From positions 3,844,001 through 3,908,000 of the forward strand of contig NC_058154.1 of assembly GCF_011075055.1 (NCBI RefSeq): a DNA stretch of 64,000 nt, read 5' to 3'. Made by a program: the position numbers and the translations under genes. Position 1 is the first letter of the stretch; each line of letters begins with the position of its first letter. Below, piece after piece: positions 9,826 to 22,690 of this stretch. This DNA is from Mangifera indica (lineage: Eukaryota > Streptophyta > Magnoliopsida > Sapindales > Anacardiaceae). Under the pieces are notes generated by a model. It saw only the letters and a program-made list of their open reading frames with translations, was not told the origin of the DNA and made no database searches.

Positions 9826-10887
9826 TTTTTATTTATGGGTAAATAAAAATTAAACTAAGACGGGATATTCTTCCACTATAGTTTGATTTTAAAAAAAAAT
9901 TCAATTTGAATTTATTAAACCAATATTAAAGAGAGTTAAAGTTTGATTCAAATAAAAATGATTTAATTTGAGTTCAATTTAAATTTATAGTTCAAAGTTA
10001 TAATTTATTAATAAAATGATATCGATTAATAATTATTTAATAAAATTTTAATAGAGTTATAAGTCAAATTTACATTAAATTAAGTCATCTATCTGGTTCA
10101 TAAATCAAACTAAATCAAATTATTTTTAGCTTGAGTTTGATTTAATTTTAAAATGAATTGAACCTTTTAATTATAATTCAGATTAAATTCAAATCAAATG
10201 AAATAGAATAGAGCCAAGCTTGCTTTTGGGCTTGGGTAAATTCGATTGAGATCTAACACTACTCCTATCACGCATTTACACCTAAAATCTCAATTTATTT
10301 TTCAAATTTCAGTACTCGTTTATAAACAAACAAAATCAAGATAAGTAGTGCCATAAGTAACCCAGAATCAACATATGCCAACCTCGTGCAGAACAAAATA
10401 ATCCTTATACCGGCACATGGTTCTCAAAGCAGCCAACCAAACAATATTTTCACCATCATCTAATCCCCTTTTTTTTCTGTAAGTGCCACCGTCTAGCTCT
10501 TCCTCCCTATCTTTTCGCCCCACGCCAATACGCAACCGTATCAGACACACCACCTGTCTTTTCCTCTTCTCAGTAAAGAGATAAATGAAACTACACACAA
10601 TCTCACCTCCGCATCCTACCTGAAAACCCTAGTCAAAACGCAACGTATAATTCCTTCTTTGTAATATTCTTTGCTTCTGTTCCTGTTCTTCGTTTCTGAA
10701 CTACGTAACATAAAACGATTGGCTTTAAATTACGTTTAACGTTTGCTTGTTTGGATGCTGAATAACTGGTTTAAACTTGAAAGAATTTGTTAATATATAT
10801 TTTTTCAAACATATATATCGTAATTGGTTAGGGAAAAATTGGAATGATTTGAGTAACATTTGTGTTCATTGATGAGATATTGACGGA
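9826..10887. other. Intergenic region with the E1 upstream region
   Basis: Up to about 10260 this is degenerate AT-rich repeat (TTGAGTTCAATTTAAAT type). From about 10300 it is the probable promoter and 5' UTR region of the E1 gene. An intron in the 5' UTR is possible but cannot be placed from sequence alone. Confidence 0.4.
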
Positions 10888-13800
10888 ATGAAGACTTATG
10901 TGAACAGTTCGGAGCTCTATATGCTTCCTTGCAAGAGAGCACGTGGCGGAGAGGCTGTAGTTGGAGAAGAAGGACCAACACACTCATCGGAGGCTCTGTT
11001 GAAGAAACAGAAAAGCCTTGATTTGCCTCCAATCGCTTCAGCGACAACGTCTACCGCCATGGGGAACGCTAAGAGCTCCGACAAATCAACTCCCTCTGGT
11101 GAGAGTAACAATCGCAGTAAAAGCGGCTCCGATTCGTTGATCATGACTCTTGGTAACGGAAAATCTTCTGATATTGACGAAGATCTCCACAGTCGCCAGC
11201 TGGCTTTGTATGGTCGCGAAACGATGAGGCGGTTGTTTGCGTCGAATATTCTAGTCTCCGGAATGCAAGGTCTTGGCGCTGAGATTGGTATGTTATAAGA
11301 ACTGAAACGCTGTAGTTTTAGAAGTCTGAAATATTGATGATTAATTACTTACCAAAAAAAAAATTTTGATGATTAATTTGACTCAGTGGTTTATTATATT
11401 TATGTATTGTTTGTTGCAGCTAAGAATCTTATACTTGCTGGAGTGAAGTCTGTGACATTGCATGATGAAGGGCTCGTGCAGTTGTGGGATCTGTCTAGCA
11501 ATTTCATTTTCTCTGAAGATGATCTTGGGAAGAATCGAGCTCTTGCCTCTGTCCAGAAGTTGCAAGAACTAAATAACGCTGTAGCTATTAATACTTTAAC
11601 AAATGAATTGACTAAGGAACAACTCTCTGATTTCCAGGTAATGCTTTTGTTTGCAGACGGTGTGTGTCAAAGTTTTTTTATCTTTTCTTTATAGTTCATT
11701 CTTGTATGCGTTAAGGTAAACTTTATAGTGTGGATTAGCATAATGGTCAATTGTTTAAGAGGGTTAGTGTCGGATCAATATAAATTTTTTTAGCAGGACA
11801 ACAACACTGGTGATGCAAGGTGCTTGCCTGTTTGCATGCTAAATGATTTATGTGTTGCATTTTACAGCTGCGTGCAATATTGCTACAAAGTTTTACTAAG
11901 TTTTGAGACTTTAGTATGAGTATACTTTTTTTTCCTCTTTCACTTGTAGCTGAGAATGTGACTTTCATGTCCAATTAAGATTTTGTCTTTGTCCTGTAGT
12001 GATTGCATAACCTGATAAGTGTTCAGTAAACTTGGATTCTCTCATTAGATGGCTAAATGTAGTGAACAATGCTTATATCTTTCTATGTTTTATTATTTTA
12101 TATTCTTGCTTTGTCTTATGTGTGATTGTTATGATTCTCTTTCTATTGTTGTCAAAAGTGCTCATATCTTTGTATGTTTTTATTTTATATGTTCTTCAGG
12201 CTGTAGTCTTTACAGATATCAACTTAGACAAAGCAATTGAATTTGATGATTACTGCCACAATCATCAGCCATCAATTGCTTTTGTAAAATCTGAAGTACG
12301 GGGACTTTTTGGTAATGTGTTCTGTGATTTTGGCCCTGAGTTTACTGTGTTTGATGTTGATGGCAATGAACCATATACTGGTATCATTGCATCCATCAGC
12401 AATGACAACCCAGCACTCGTAGCAGGTGTAGACGATGAAAGGCTTGAGTTTCAGGATGGTGATTTAGTAGTGTTTTCTGAAGTCCAGGGAATGACTGAGC
12501 TGAATGATGGAAAGCCCAGAAAGGTTAAGAATGCTAGACCCTATTCATTTGCTATTGATGAAGACACCACCAATTATTCTGCATATGAGAAAGGTGGTAT
12601 TGTTACTCAGGTGAAGCAACCTAAGGTGTTAAATTTTAAGCCGTTGCGGGAAGTGTTGAAGGATCCTGGTGATTTCCTTTTGAGTGACTTCTCCAAGTTT
12701 GATCGTCCACCTCTCCTACACTTGTTATTCCAGGCACTGGATAAGCTTATCATAGAGTTAGGACGTTTTCCTGTTGCTGGGTCTGACGAGGATGCTCAGA
12801 AATTCATATCTATGGTCACTAATATGAATGATAGCTTAGGAGATTCAAGGATCGAAGAGATTGACCACAAACTACTTTGTCAATTTGCATTTGGTTCTAG
12901 GGCTGTGCTGAATCCCATGGCTGCCATGTTTGGCGGTATTGTTGGACAGGAAGTTGTGAAGGCCTGCACTGGAAAGTTCCATCCTCTATTTCAGGTTAGT
13001 TGTCTTTGAGACCTTGTTATAGATTAATGTGGAAGTTTTATATTTTGAGGATGACATTTCTTTCTATGATTTGGTTAGAAACTGTTGCTTTTATTCCTAA
13101 TTTTGGAACTTGCATTTGCCTATTTGTAAGAGTTCCACCTTCAGATGAATTTATTTATTATTGTGTGCAGTTTTTCTACTTTGATTCAGTTGAGTCACTC
13201 CCTACGGAACCCTTGGATCCCAGTGACTTTCAGCCCTTAGATACTCGCTATGATGCACAGATTTCAGTGTTTGGATCGAAGCTCCAAAAAAAATTGGAGG
13301 AAGCTAAAATTTTTATCGTAGGGTCTGGTGCATTGGGGTGTGAGTTTCTAAAGAATCTAGCTTTAATGGGTGTTTCTTGTAGTAATCAAGGGAAGTTGAC
13401 AATTACTGATGATGATGTCATTGAGAAGAGTAATCTGAGCAGGCAGTTTCTCTTCCGTGATTGGAACATTGGGCAGGCTAAATCAACAGTTGCTGCTTCT
13501 GCAGCTGCTTTGATAAATCCACATCTCAACATTGAAGCCTTGCAAAACCGTGCAAACCCAGAGAGTGAGAATGTTTTTAATGACACATTCTGGGAGAATC
13601 TGAATGTTGTTGTCAATGCCCTGGATAATGTGAATGCTAGGCTTTACATTGACCAGAGATGCTTATATTTCCAGAAGCCGCTTTTGGAGTCGGGAACTCT
13701 AGGTGCCAGGTGCAATACTCAGATGGTTATTCCTCACCTAACTGAGAATTATGGTGCCTCTCGAGATCCACCTGAAAAACAAGCACCTATGTGCACTGTT

Positions 13801-15569
13801 CATTCATTCCCACACAATATTGATCACTGCTTAACTTGGGCTCGATCTGAATTTGAGGGTTTGCTTGAGAAGACACCGGCTGAAGTGAATGCTTATCTGA
13901 ACAGTCCAAGTGAATATACACTTGCCATGAAGAATGCTGGTGATGCTCAGGCCAGGGAGAACTTGTACCGGATTCTTGAATGTCTTGACAAGGACAGATG
14001 TGAATCGTTCCAAGACTGCATCACTTGGGCCCGTCTGAAGTACCGTGCTTGATTATTTGTTACTTTCTTTTTTTTCTTACATGATAGTCACTTTTTCTTT
14101 ATTCGATCATTTAATGTTATGCTTTTAATTGAACCAGGTTTGAAGACTACTTTGCAAACCGAGTGAAGCAGTTGACATTTACTTTCCCTGAGGATGCTGT
14201 TACCAGTAATGGGTTGCCCTTCTGGTCTGCTCCCAAGCGTTTTCCTCGCCCTCAGCAGTTCTCAGTTGACGATCTCAGTCACCTGCATTTTGTGATGGCA
14301 GCATCAATTTTGCGTGCTGAAACATTTGGCATCCCTATCCCTGATTGGGTCAAGTCTCCGGGAAAGTTAGCTGATGCTGTTAACCAAGTGATAGTTCCTG
14401 ATTTCCAGCCCAAGGAAAATGTAAAGATTGAGACAGATGAGAAAGCCGCAAGCTTGTCTGCAGTGTCAATTGATGATGCTGTAGTAATTAATGATTTGGT
14501 TATGAGATTAGAAAATTGCCGGAAGCAGCTGCCACCAGGTTTCAAGATGAACCCTATTCAGTTTGAAAAGGTTTGTGTTCTTTCTCCTCTCCCCCCACCC
14601 CAACTGTAATTAATGTCATGATTTTTCTTTTCTCACAACAGCTAGATTTAGATGTGTTTGGTTGCATTTCTTTTTCTAGTAGATCTAGTTGGATCTTTGG
14701 ATAGTGTCATGTCTGGTGTGTGAGAGAATGCCTTCTGCTTCACTACCGTGAGATGCTTTTCTCTGGTTACATAAAATATGAATTTTTTTCAATGGATTTT
14801 TTCAGATTTTGGGCAAGTGGTACTTGGTTTTAATCATTCAAAATACAAAAAACATTTTTCATTATGATTGACCTTTTGTTCAGTCAATTTTTACATGCTT
14901 CATTCAACATCTTTGTGGAATTTTCCCCCTAACAAAAAGATTAATATTCATGTATACACTTTCTTGCTGTAGGATGATGATGCAAACTACCATATGGACA
15001 TGATAGCTGGATTGGCAAACATGAGGGCAAGAAACTATGGGATCCCTGAAGTTGACAAGCTCAAGGCTAAATTCATTGCTGGTAGGATCATCCCAGCAAT
15101 CGCAACTGCTACTGCTATGGCTACCGGTCTTGTCTGCTTGGAGCTGTATAAGGTTCTGGATGGAGGGCACAAAGTGGAAGACTACAGGAACACTTTTGCG
15201 AATTTGGCCCTCCCTCTGTTCTCGATAGCAGAACCAGTTCCACCTAAGGTGGTCAAGCATCAGGATCTGAGCTGGACAGTGTGGGACAGGTGGATATTAA
15301 GAGACAATCCAACGTTAAGAGAACTGCTTAAGTGGCTGCAAGACAAGGGTCTAAGTGCTTACAGCATTTCTTTTGGCAGTTGCCTGCTCTTTAACAGCAT
15401 GTTCCCGAAGCACAAAGATCGCATGGACAAGAAGTTGGTTGATCTGGTCAGGGATGTTGCCAAGGCTGAACTACCTCCATATCGTAAACATTTTGATGTA
15501 GTAGTCGCATGTGAGGATGAAGACGATAATGATATTGATATCCCACAAATATCAATTTACTTCAGTTAG
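10888..15569 (+). CDS. UBA1: Ubiquitin-activating enzyme E1
   Basis: E1 adenylates the ubiquitin C-terminus with ATP, forms a thioester on its own cysteine, and passes ubiquitin to E2 enzymes. Six coding exons: 10888-11287, 11420-11637, 12200-12994, 13171-14039, 14138-14570 and 14973-15569. Together they make 3312 nt and 1103 aa, all with GT-AG introns. The inactive adenylation half begins at [20 protein letters not shown]. The active adenylation half has [19 protein letters not shown] (about residue 522 on). The catalytic cysteine lies in [17 protein letters not shown] (TGC at 13792-13794, residue 679). The C-terminal ubiquitin-fold domain ends [15 protein letters not shown]. The plant family is about 1080 aa. 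An in-frame Met at 10921 ([10 protein letters not shown]) is the more typical N-terminus and may be the true start, giving 1092 aa. No damage is seen. Whether this is UBA1 or UBA2 cannot be told. Confidence 0.96.
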
Positions 15570-16698
15570 GAATTTGGCCTGGTTAAGCAGATGACATTTC
15601 CTTCGTAGGATAAGTAACAACAATGCCTTTACCGACTTACCCGTAGTCTTTGATTATAGATTTCAGTTAATATGGTATGATGAATGGGATTATTTGTTCT
15701 GTTGATATACATGATATTCTCATAGCAACTAGAAGCTGCTCTGTTCTCATTACCATTTAATGTTTACCTTTTAGGCATGGTTTTAAAACTTGGATTGGAC
15801 CGGTTGTTCTAACTGGTCCAACCAAAACTCGTAGGTATTTGTGACTTTAAGTGATAGTTTGGTCATTGGACCGCTTTGAATCATGGTTCAATTGGGAAAG
15901 TTGTGTTAGGTTACCAGTGAACAATTTGATCCACAGTGAGAATGAGTTGTTGAAAGTGACAATTTCAACATTGGAAAAAGTTGGAAATGATGAGATCAAT
16001 ATTTGGGAGGAACTGTTAAATAAGAGATTAGTGTAAGATGGAGTTGGAAATGACCAGTCGACATTGAAAGGAGTTAGGAATAACGGGAGTGATGCTAATA
16101 AGAACTATCAAAGGGGAAATTAATATAGGATGGAGTTAGAAATGATGAGATTGACACTGGGAGGAGCTAATCGAGAGGACATTGGTGGCTAAGGTTTTTT
16201 GCAATCCTTGATTTTCTTTTATACCCTCGAAAAAAATTTTAATTTTTACATAAAGAAAATAACAAAATTATCTGTAAGTATATTTGTCAATTTTACCTTT
16301 AATCAAAATAAAAAAGATTGAATTATCTTTAAACAATTCATTGCTCGATCATTGGTCAATTTGTTTAATTATCAATTGACTTGCATTGATCTCTTCACCA
16401 GGTCAACATCTGATCCAAGTACGAAATCAATGCTTTTGCGTTTGTTGTAAGTGGATTTTATGTGTTGGATTTTTGGTGTTTTGATTCGTTTTGTGATGCA
16501 TGATTAAGTACATGTCTTAATTCTTAATGTCTGGCATCATTAGTCAATTCAACCAATAACTTTTCCACAATGAGAAAATAAATAATCTATACAATAGAAT
16601 AAAAATGGTAAGGTCCTTGTGTTTTACCTATTTGCTTAGAATTTAACTTCTAAGTAAATAATTAATCTATACAACAGAGAAAAAACGATATCTAGCTT
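15570..16698. other. Intergenic region between E1 and GRAS gene, repeat-like
   Basis: The 3' UTR of E1 comes first, to about 15700. The stretch 15776-16440 looks like old non-autonomous transposon DNA: it begins GGTTTTAAAACTTGGATTGG and contains several repeated TGGAGTTGGAAATGA-type blocks near 15970-16160. Its ends are only weakly inverted and no target duplication is convincing. No gene is visible. Confidence 0.3.
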
Positions 16699-18273
16699 TC
16701 AACTTCTCCAAGTAGAGACTCTCACCAATGGCGTTCCTCTCCACTCCAGAATTAGCTCGTTCTCACCATCTCCTCCAATCCTTACCCCATAACAACCTTC
16801 CCCTTTCACCATCTCTCCGGCTTCCATCAATACATCTTTGCTTACTTTAGACTTCTCCAATCCAATTCCTGCCTGAATGTGGAAGCCTTGTCTCATTTCT
16901 TCCCACTTTTGGAGCCAAACATGGGACGAGATGTAAGGTGTCACAAACAGACACTCCATGGCCATTCTTGCTTCTGCAAGATGTGTAGGGAAGCTGGATT
17001 TAATTGATTCCAAAAGGGCTTGGTAATGTTCCAAATACCCCTCAAAAAATGACCCAAATCCTCTGCAATATGCCTGTCTCTCGCAAGCATCCCCATCACC
17101 TAAAGTTATAATACCTCTGTTCTTGCTACTGTTGCCATTTTCTGATAACAACTCCTTGGCTGTATGAAGAAACTCCTTGACAGGTTTTCTGCTTCTTTCT
17201 CTTCCCATATGCGGAAGCCCAACCATGCAGTTAAAAACCAACCGTTGTTTGTTGTCACCTCTTTTCTTCTTTCTCTTTATCTCACTCACCAATTCCTCAA
17301 TTCCCATCTCCTCAACTTTCAACTTGAGGCCAAAACATCTTGCATAGTCAGACAGTTGTCTTCTTGTCTCTGCAAAACTCCAGGGCAAGGAAGCGCATGT
17401 TAAGTCCTCATCCTCCCTCTTTATTGAAGTCAATCTCAGGGTTCTATGTCTTTTTGCAATGGCCTCCATCAATGGAGGCCACTGAAGCCCTTCTCCAATG
17501 TCAAAGTCCACTATGTGAATGATCTCTGCATCATCTGGCATGGCTTCAAGGATTGTCGTGTTTGCTGCAAAGTGAGCAATTCTCCCGTATGGAAACAATT
17601 GGTAGAATGCCCTGAACGCATCCTTGAAGTTTTTTCTGGACTCTTGCATTAGATATTCCCTTTGCTTTTCAATGTCGGGGGATAAATTGAAGGCCAGTCG
17701 CTCCAAGGCTTCGCCAGCTGGACTCACTTTCTCACTTAAGCATTTGGTAATCACTTCTCCAAGCTCTCTTTGCCCCCTCTCCAAGGCCTCTCCATAAGCC
17801 TTTAGAAGATGAGAAACGCTCACTTGGTTATCTATTTCCATTTCTTCTGCTGGCAAAGTCAGTGTGCTGTCCATCGACGCCTCGCTGGATTTCATCGATG
17901 TGCTAGGACTCCATATACCTTCCCTTTCACAGGTCACTTGTGAAGGGAAATTTCCTTCACTTTCATGATCAAAAGATCTGCATAAGCCCTCGACATCATC
18001 ACTCAGAATAGAATCAAGCCCTTCCAACTCTAGAAAATCCTCCATCTGTAACATGCCTTGTAGCTCATCATCACAAGTTCCAGGAAACTGAATAAATTCA
18101 CTGGAAAACACAGAAGAAAAATTGGGGATGGATGAAAACTCTGCGTAGTCATCTGTACAAGTCAATGAAGAAGAAAACTCACAACCACCCATATAATCGT
18201 CAATATTAAGATCAGGTGAATTTATGATCTTGTAGTATGGCCACGTGGGCTGAACAAGTTCTGGTTGCATCAT
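16699..18273 (-). CDS. GRAS transcription regulator, NSP2-like
   Basis: Intronless, 524 aa. GRAS proteins are plant nuclear transcription co-regulators; the NSP2 clade acts with NSP1 in symbiosis and strigolactone-related signalling. Seen here: an acidic, Ser-rich, variable N-terminus (to about 145); a first leucine-heptad block with VSHLLKAYGEALERGQREL (about 150-170); a VHIID-type core IIHIVDFDIGEGLQWPPL (about 250); LVFNCMVGLPHMGR, close to the NSP2 signature; LGDGDACERQ in place of the usual PFYRE-region residues; and a SAW-type end WRGTPLVRVSTWRS. Start chosen: first Met (MMQPELVQPTWP) at 18273, about 75 nt below a TATA element. It resembles the gene at 26839-28464, which points the other way 8.6 kb off. 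Family certain; NSP2-like clade likely; no experimental role can be inferred. Confidence 0.92.
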   Translation of the reverse strand: MMQPELVQPTWPYYKIINSPDLNIDDYMGGCEFSSSLTCTDDYAEFSSIPNFSSVFSSEFIQFPGTCDDELQGMLQMEDFLELEGLDSILSDDVEGLCRSFDHESEGNFPSQVTCEREGIWSPSTSMKSSEASMDSTLTLPAEEMEIDNQVSVSHLLKAYGEALERGQRELGEVITKCLSEKVSPAGEALERLAFNLSPDIEKQREYLMQESRKNFKDAFRAFYQLFPYGRIAHFAANTTILEAMPDDAEIIHIVDFDIGEGLQWPPLMEAIAKRHRTLRLTSIKREDEDLTCASLPWSFAETRRQLSDYARCFGLKLKVEEMGIEELVSEIKRKKKRGDNKQRLVFNCMVGLPHMGRERSRKPVKEFLHTAKELLSENGNSSKNRGIITLGDGDACERQAYCRGFGSFFEGYLEHYQALLESIKSSFPTHLAEARMAMECLFVTPYISSHVWLQKWEEMRQGFHIQAGIGLEKSKVSKDVLMEAGEMVKGEGCYGVRIGGDGENELILEWRGTPLVRVSTWRS

Positions 18274-18345
18274 GGTTGGTCTTAATCTGATTTAGAGGGC
18301 AAGAAGGAGACTTTTGGTGGAGTTTTGATGACAATTCTTGATGAA

Positions 18346-18353
18346 TATTTATA
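18346..18353 (-). promoter_or_regulatory. Putative TATA box of the left GRAS gene
   Basis: TATAAATA on the minus strand, 73-80 nt upstream of the ATG. This is a normal plant spacing for a short 5' UTR. Confidence 0.5.
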
Positions 18354-19142
18354 CTTGAAAGATTGTAGATAAAATAAAAATAAAAATAAAGAAGAATACC
18401 AATCACTTTCAACTGCTTTTTCCAGAGTTTTGATCCTGCAAAGTTCCCTGGAGAGTTTTCTTCCTTTTTCTTGGCAGGTTCCTGGAGATAGGTAGGATGT
18501 TGCATGTAAGTTTCCTCGTTAATAATTTATTAATGGAGGGAGTCGTTAGAGAACCATTCATTTCAATTCATTGTAATTGCCTATAACTTCATAATTAAGA
18601 AAATTAATATTAAGATGATAGCATGTAATGGGATTGATTCTTCTTAATCCATGACATAAATTCCCAATAATTTGTTAAGACATTGACTCCGCACAGCGAC
18701 CATTAAAATGACACCTACAATATTTAAACATATTAAAATAATAGAAGGCTTTACATGGACGGCATTGTAGTTATATATCTATTTCTTAAAAGAAATGATA
18801 AACATATACTAATACGTGTCTAATAATTGCAACTCGGAGAGAACATCTCCCATACCTTGTATTTGGGGTAGGAATATATCATCATGCTTTGAACCCAACA
18901 TTGCATCGGTGGTGATGATATTAGAAGTGGTGATGATATTTGGGGTATCAGAGAAGTGAACAGTATTATAACAGAAACAAACAATATTACTAGATGAATA
19001 AATAAGTTGATTTGGAGCTGAACTATTGAACTAGAGGTACAATTCAAAATTAACTTGTTTGAGCAGAGTCGTGAATTTAATTTGAATCAACTTAGAATTA
19101 GATCCATCCCTAAATGATATCACCACATTCTAAAAGTTAATT
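18354..19142. other. Intergenic, upstream of the left GRAS gene
   Basis: No gene is seen. The DNA is moderately AT-rich, with GATGATATTTGGGGTA-type short repeats near 18910-18950. Some of it is presumably promoter. Confidence 0.35.
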
Positions 19143-19150
19143 GTTGAGAC

Positions 19151-20337
19151 CAGTCTTGGCCACGGTTCATGAACCGACAGTTTCGGTTTGAAACTGTCAG
19201 TTCACGGTTCAAAAAAATAAAAACTCTGAACCGAAACCGTAATAGGACAGTTTGTAATCGGTTTGGAACTGACGATTCCAGTTCATGACCCTGGTTTGGA
19301 ACCGACAGTTCCGGTTCGAAACCGACATTGAATCGTCAATTTTAATACATGATCTTGATTTTATTTTTAAATTATTAATTACAATAATTGAAAATTAAAA
19401 GAAAGGCTTGAACTTAATTTTTCAATTAAACTTCCTATGTATCTTTTTGAGGTTTAGAAGAATCAAAGCCTACGTAGTTCTCTTACCTTTGCATATCCAA
19501 TAGCCGACAATACTCCCTTACCTTATCATTCATTTTCGCTATCTTGACTATTATTTCTCGTCATCAAACTATCCGTAATTAAATCAAACAATTATTTATT
19601 GAAGTCCACTTTTATATCTTGTTGGTGTAATTCGGCTCTTGAACTATCCACTTTTATATAATAAATAAATTTAATTATATAAATAAATTATATGATTAAT
19701 TATGAAAGATAATAAAAAAATAATAAATAAAATTAATTATAGGAATAAATAAATCAAATTAATTATAGGAATAAATTCTATAATTAATTATGAATTGTAT
19801 AATAAAAATTGAAATTAATAAAAAATAAAGAAAGAATTTAATTAAATTTGAGAGAATTTAATTGAAAGATTGAGAGAGTATTAAGAATTGAAAGGATGAG
19901 AATGAGAGTAAATGAAAGAGTTTGAAAGATTTAGTGTGGGAGAGTTGAGAGATTGAATGAATATATATAGGAAAAATTAAAAAGGGGGGCGGTGAAACGA
20001 AATTTAGAAAATATGCAGGGGACCTCCCGTGCAAAAGATTTTGAAATATGCAGGGGACCTGGTCCCCTGCATATTTGCAGGAATCGTTGGTTCTTTTTTT
20101 TTTAAATTTAAAAAAATAAAAAAAATACCGGTTTAGTAGAATGTAAACCGCCGGTTCATAAATCGGATGTGAACCGATGGTTTTACGGTTTAAAATTATA
20201 TAAACCAGAATCGAACCGTCAAAATCCGGTTTCGGTTCCCGTTCAATCCGGTTTTGGTTCTTCCGATTCCAGTTCTGGTTTTATCCGGGCCGGTTTCGGT
20301 CCAGTTCACTGGCCAAACCGGCCCATGGCCAGGTCTA
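19151..20337. mobile_element. Non-autonomous hAT element (1187 bp)
   Basis: The left end CAGTCTTGGCCACGG and the inverted right end TAGACCTGGCCATGG are hAT-like. A perfect 8-bp target duplication GTTGAGAC flanks it (19143-19150 and 20338-20345). Subterminal regions are full of GGTTCGAACCG/CGGTTTCGGTT-type repeats on both sides, as expected of transposase-binding repeats. The interior is AT-rich and non-coding, and includes a 29-bp palindrome. Confidence 0.82.
20046..20074. repeat. Perfect palindrome with 14-bp arms and a 1-nt centre
   Basis: Arms ATATGCAGGGGACC (20046-20059) and GGTCCCCTGCATAT (20061-20074) surround a single T. A direct copy of ATATGCAGGGGACCT lies 35 bp upstream at 20011-20025. 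Confidence 0.9.
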
Positions 20338-20345
20338 GTTGAGAC

Positions 20346-22332
20346 TAAAGAACTTAAAACCATATATACCTTAATAGCCTATAGTTTTTTATGAGAGATT
20401 TAAATATCATAACTTATTTGGAATAGTAACATATATCAACAAATAGGTTGCATGAGAACTTTCACTCCAATTATTCATAATTAAGGCTCATTAATCATCA
20501 ACGCTTAATGATATTGAATAATCTTGTTTTGGAGTTGGAAACATTTCATAATTTCGAAGGCTGTCTTAATATTGCATGTCACTTATAAAGATTTACCACG
20601 ACATCCGAATCTCACCAGGATTTTCTGTTGAAAGAGGCCGGCAGCCCTTTTGGGTTGAATTTATACGATGTATAATTTACTTCTATGTATATATAAACAT
20701 ATATTCAACTGAAAACATATTCAGTAAAAATGTACTGAATTTATCATTAAAATAGGTTTTACCCATAATCTGTACTGAATTTATCAGGGTTTTAATACAC
20801 TGACTTTCATCCTGAATAATAGATTATAAAGAAATTACGTGAACGATGACATGCATGAATGGAAATAAAGAATTAATTCTCTCATATTAATTATATATAC
20901 AAATAGTTGTATGCAAATGGAAGATGCTTTTTCACGTAAACTGAGCGGCTAATTCAGAGTATATTTTGCCATCTTCTTCATCATACCACTAAATTAATGG
21001 TGAGTTTTTGAATCGGACGTGAATAGATGGTCGAGGTTAAACGTCTCTGCTAACCATTATTGTCAACTAGCGATACATATTTTCTGCCCATGACATCTTG
21101 TTGCAATTTTAATAATTGTGACTTAAGACTCTAGTTTTCTCCTGCTTTCTAGGCCACAAAATATGGCATCTTCTTCTCTCAGAGATCACGTGCCGCATAT
21201 ATTAATCAATCTTGACGTGAAACACAGTAAACAAATGAGTGATATGATGATTTGCATGTGTAATTTGTTCATATAGCGCCCCTCCTATAATAATATATCT
21301 TTCAGTTTTTTTTTTTTTTTATACGATAATATGAAAGAAGATGAATGATAACCAAGTAGATGTAAAGAGATTTTTCTTAGGGTTAGATTTGATTTGAGTT
21401 GTTTGAGTTTGAATTCGATTTCAAATTGAATGAACCAAGTTTGAGCCAAATATTGAGTTATTTTCATAAAACAAGTTGAGTTTGAGCTAATCTTAATATT
21501 TGAACTTGAATTGACTCGAATCAAATTCAAAATTAAATTATTTTAATTGAGTTCAAGTTTTAACTCATTGATTTCAAAATAAGTCTTGTTTGAGCTTAAT
21601 CTAAATCGAATTCAGCCATAATTATTCTATATTACTTTTGAGGATTATAGCTAACCGCTAATATAATAGAAGAGTTTAATATCTGAAAGAGATGTGTATA
21701 CGTACGAAGAATTTATACCTTGCAGAGAGGTGTTTTAATGTTTATTGACAGTATAAAGAAATGGAATATTGGCTTCTTCAAACTTTATCTTAAAAAGATT
21801 ATTGATGACGAGTTCAATTCCAACCCCATCCAACTCCATTGACATATGAATAGCTCGATGATAACTTCAAATTTTGTCCAATTTTAGGAGAGATTCTTAA
21901 GTTTATTAATAACTTAGCAGTATAAATATATGGATATAATAGGACCATTTTCTTGGAATCCTTTTATAATATAAATTGGTTTATTTCATTTTTGTATAAT
22001 TTCTAGATAATCTTACCACTGAATTTAGCGACTACTTTATTTATAAGGTGTTATGCTCACATGTATGACAATCCTGTTATCATATAACAGATAAGACACT
22101 ACCTGTTGTTATACACTACCCACAATTGATTTTATCTCATAAAAACGGATTTAGGATTATCTTAAAGAATAATAATTCTTTTAAAGTTTCGTTTAGTAAT
22201 AAAAATCTTAATAAGGTTTGGTTTATAGATATAATCTTAATATATATAAACAAAATAATCGTTTATATGGATGTGATATCAATTTTATAACAAATATATT
22301 CACGGTAACAAAAGAGACTCTACTAAACTTAG
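20346..22332. other. Intergenic, with old repeat debris
   Basis: No gene is supported. The stretch 21380-21620 is a degenerate TTTGAGTTCGAATT-rich repeat like those at 9900-10250 and 28768-29316. The poly-T run at 21307-21320 and AT-rich DNA explain the rest. Confidence 0.35.
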
Positions 22333-22563
22333 TGCAATCATCTAGACACGTCAATTGGGCCGGGTTGAATGGAGGCTCAGCCCGAAGCACGAAAAAAAGT
22401 CCGGACACGATAAAGCCCGGCCAAGTACTGTAGCATGCCGGGCCGGGCCCATGGCCTTATCAGGCCGGGCCTTGGGCTTTAATATTAAACCCATGGGCTA
22501 GTCTGGCCCGACACGACACTGTTCATATATATATATATATATAAATTTTTTTTTTAATTTTTT

Positions 22564-22690
22564 CTTCTGCCAAATGGCAAAAGCAGAAGCCCAGGCAGAA
22601 TGGCTTCTGCCTTGTGGCAGAAGCCGTTGGGTAGCTTCTGCCACAGGTAGAAGCCGTTGGCAACGGCTATTGGCACCAGTAGTCGTTGCC
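22564..22690. repeat. Subterminal hairpin repeats of the hAT element (GGCAGAAGCC type)
   Basis: The motif CTTCTGCC or its complement recurs about six times. One pair forms a perfect 10-bp stem: GGCTTCTGCC at 22602-22611 and GGCAGAAGCC at 22616-22625, with loop TTGT. GC-rich against AT-rich surroundings. Such repeats are commonly hAT transposase-binding sites. Confidence 0.7.

Noticed and set aside
10368..10598. A small minus-strand ORF upstream of the E1 gene
   Set aside because: No recognisable domain, and it overlaps the expected E1 upstream/5' UTR region; probably chance.
15776..16440. A non-autonomous transposon right of the E1 gene
   Set aside because: Ends are only loosely inverted and no target duplication could be found; recorded only as repeat-like intergenic DNA.
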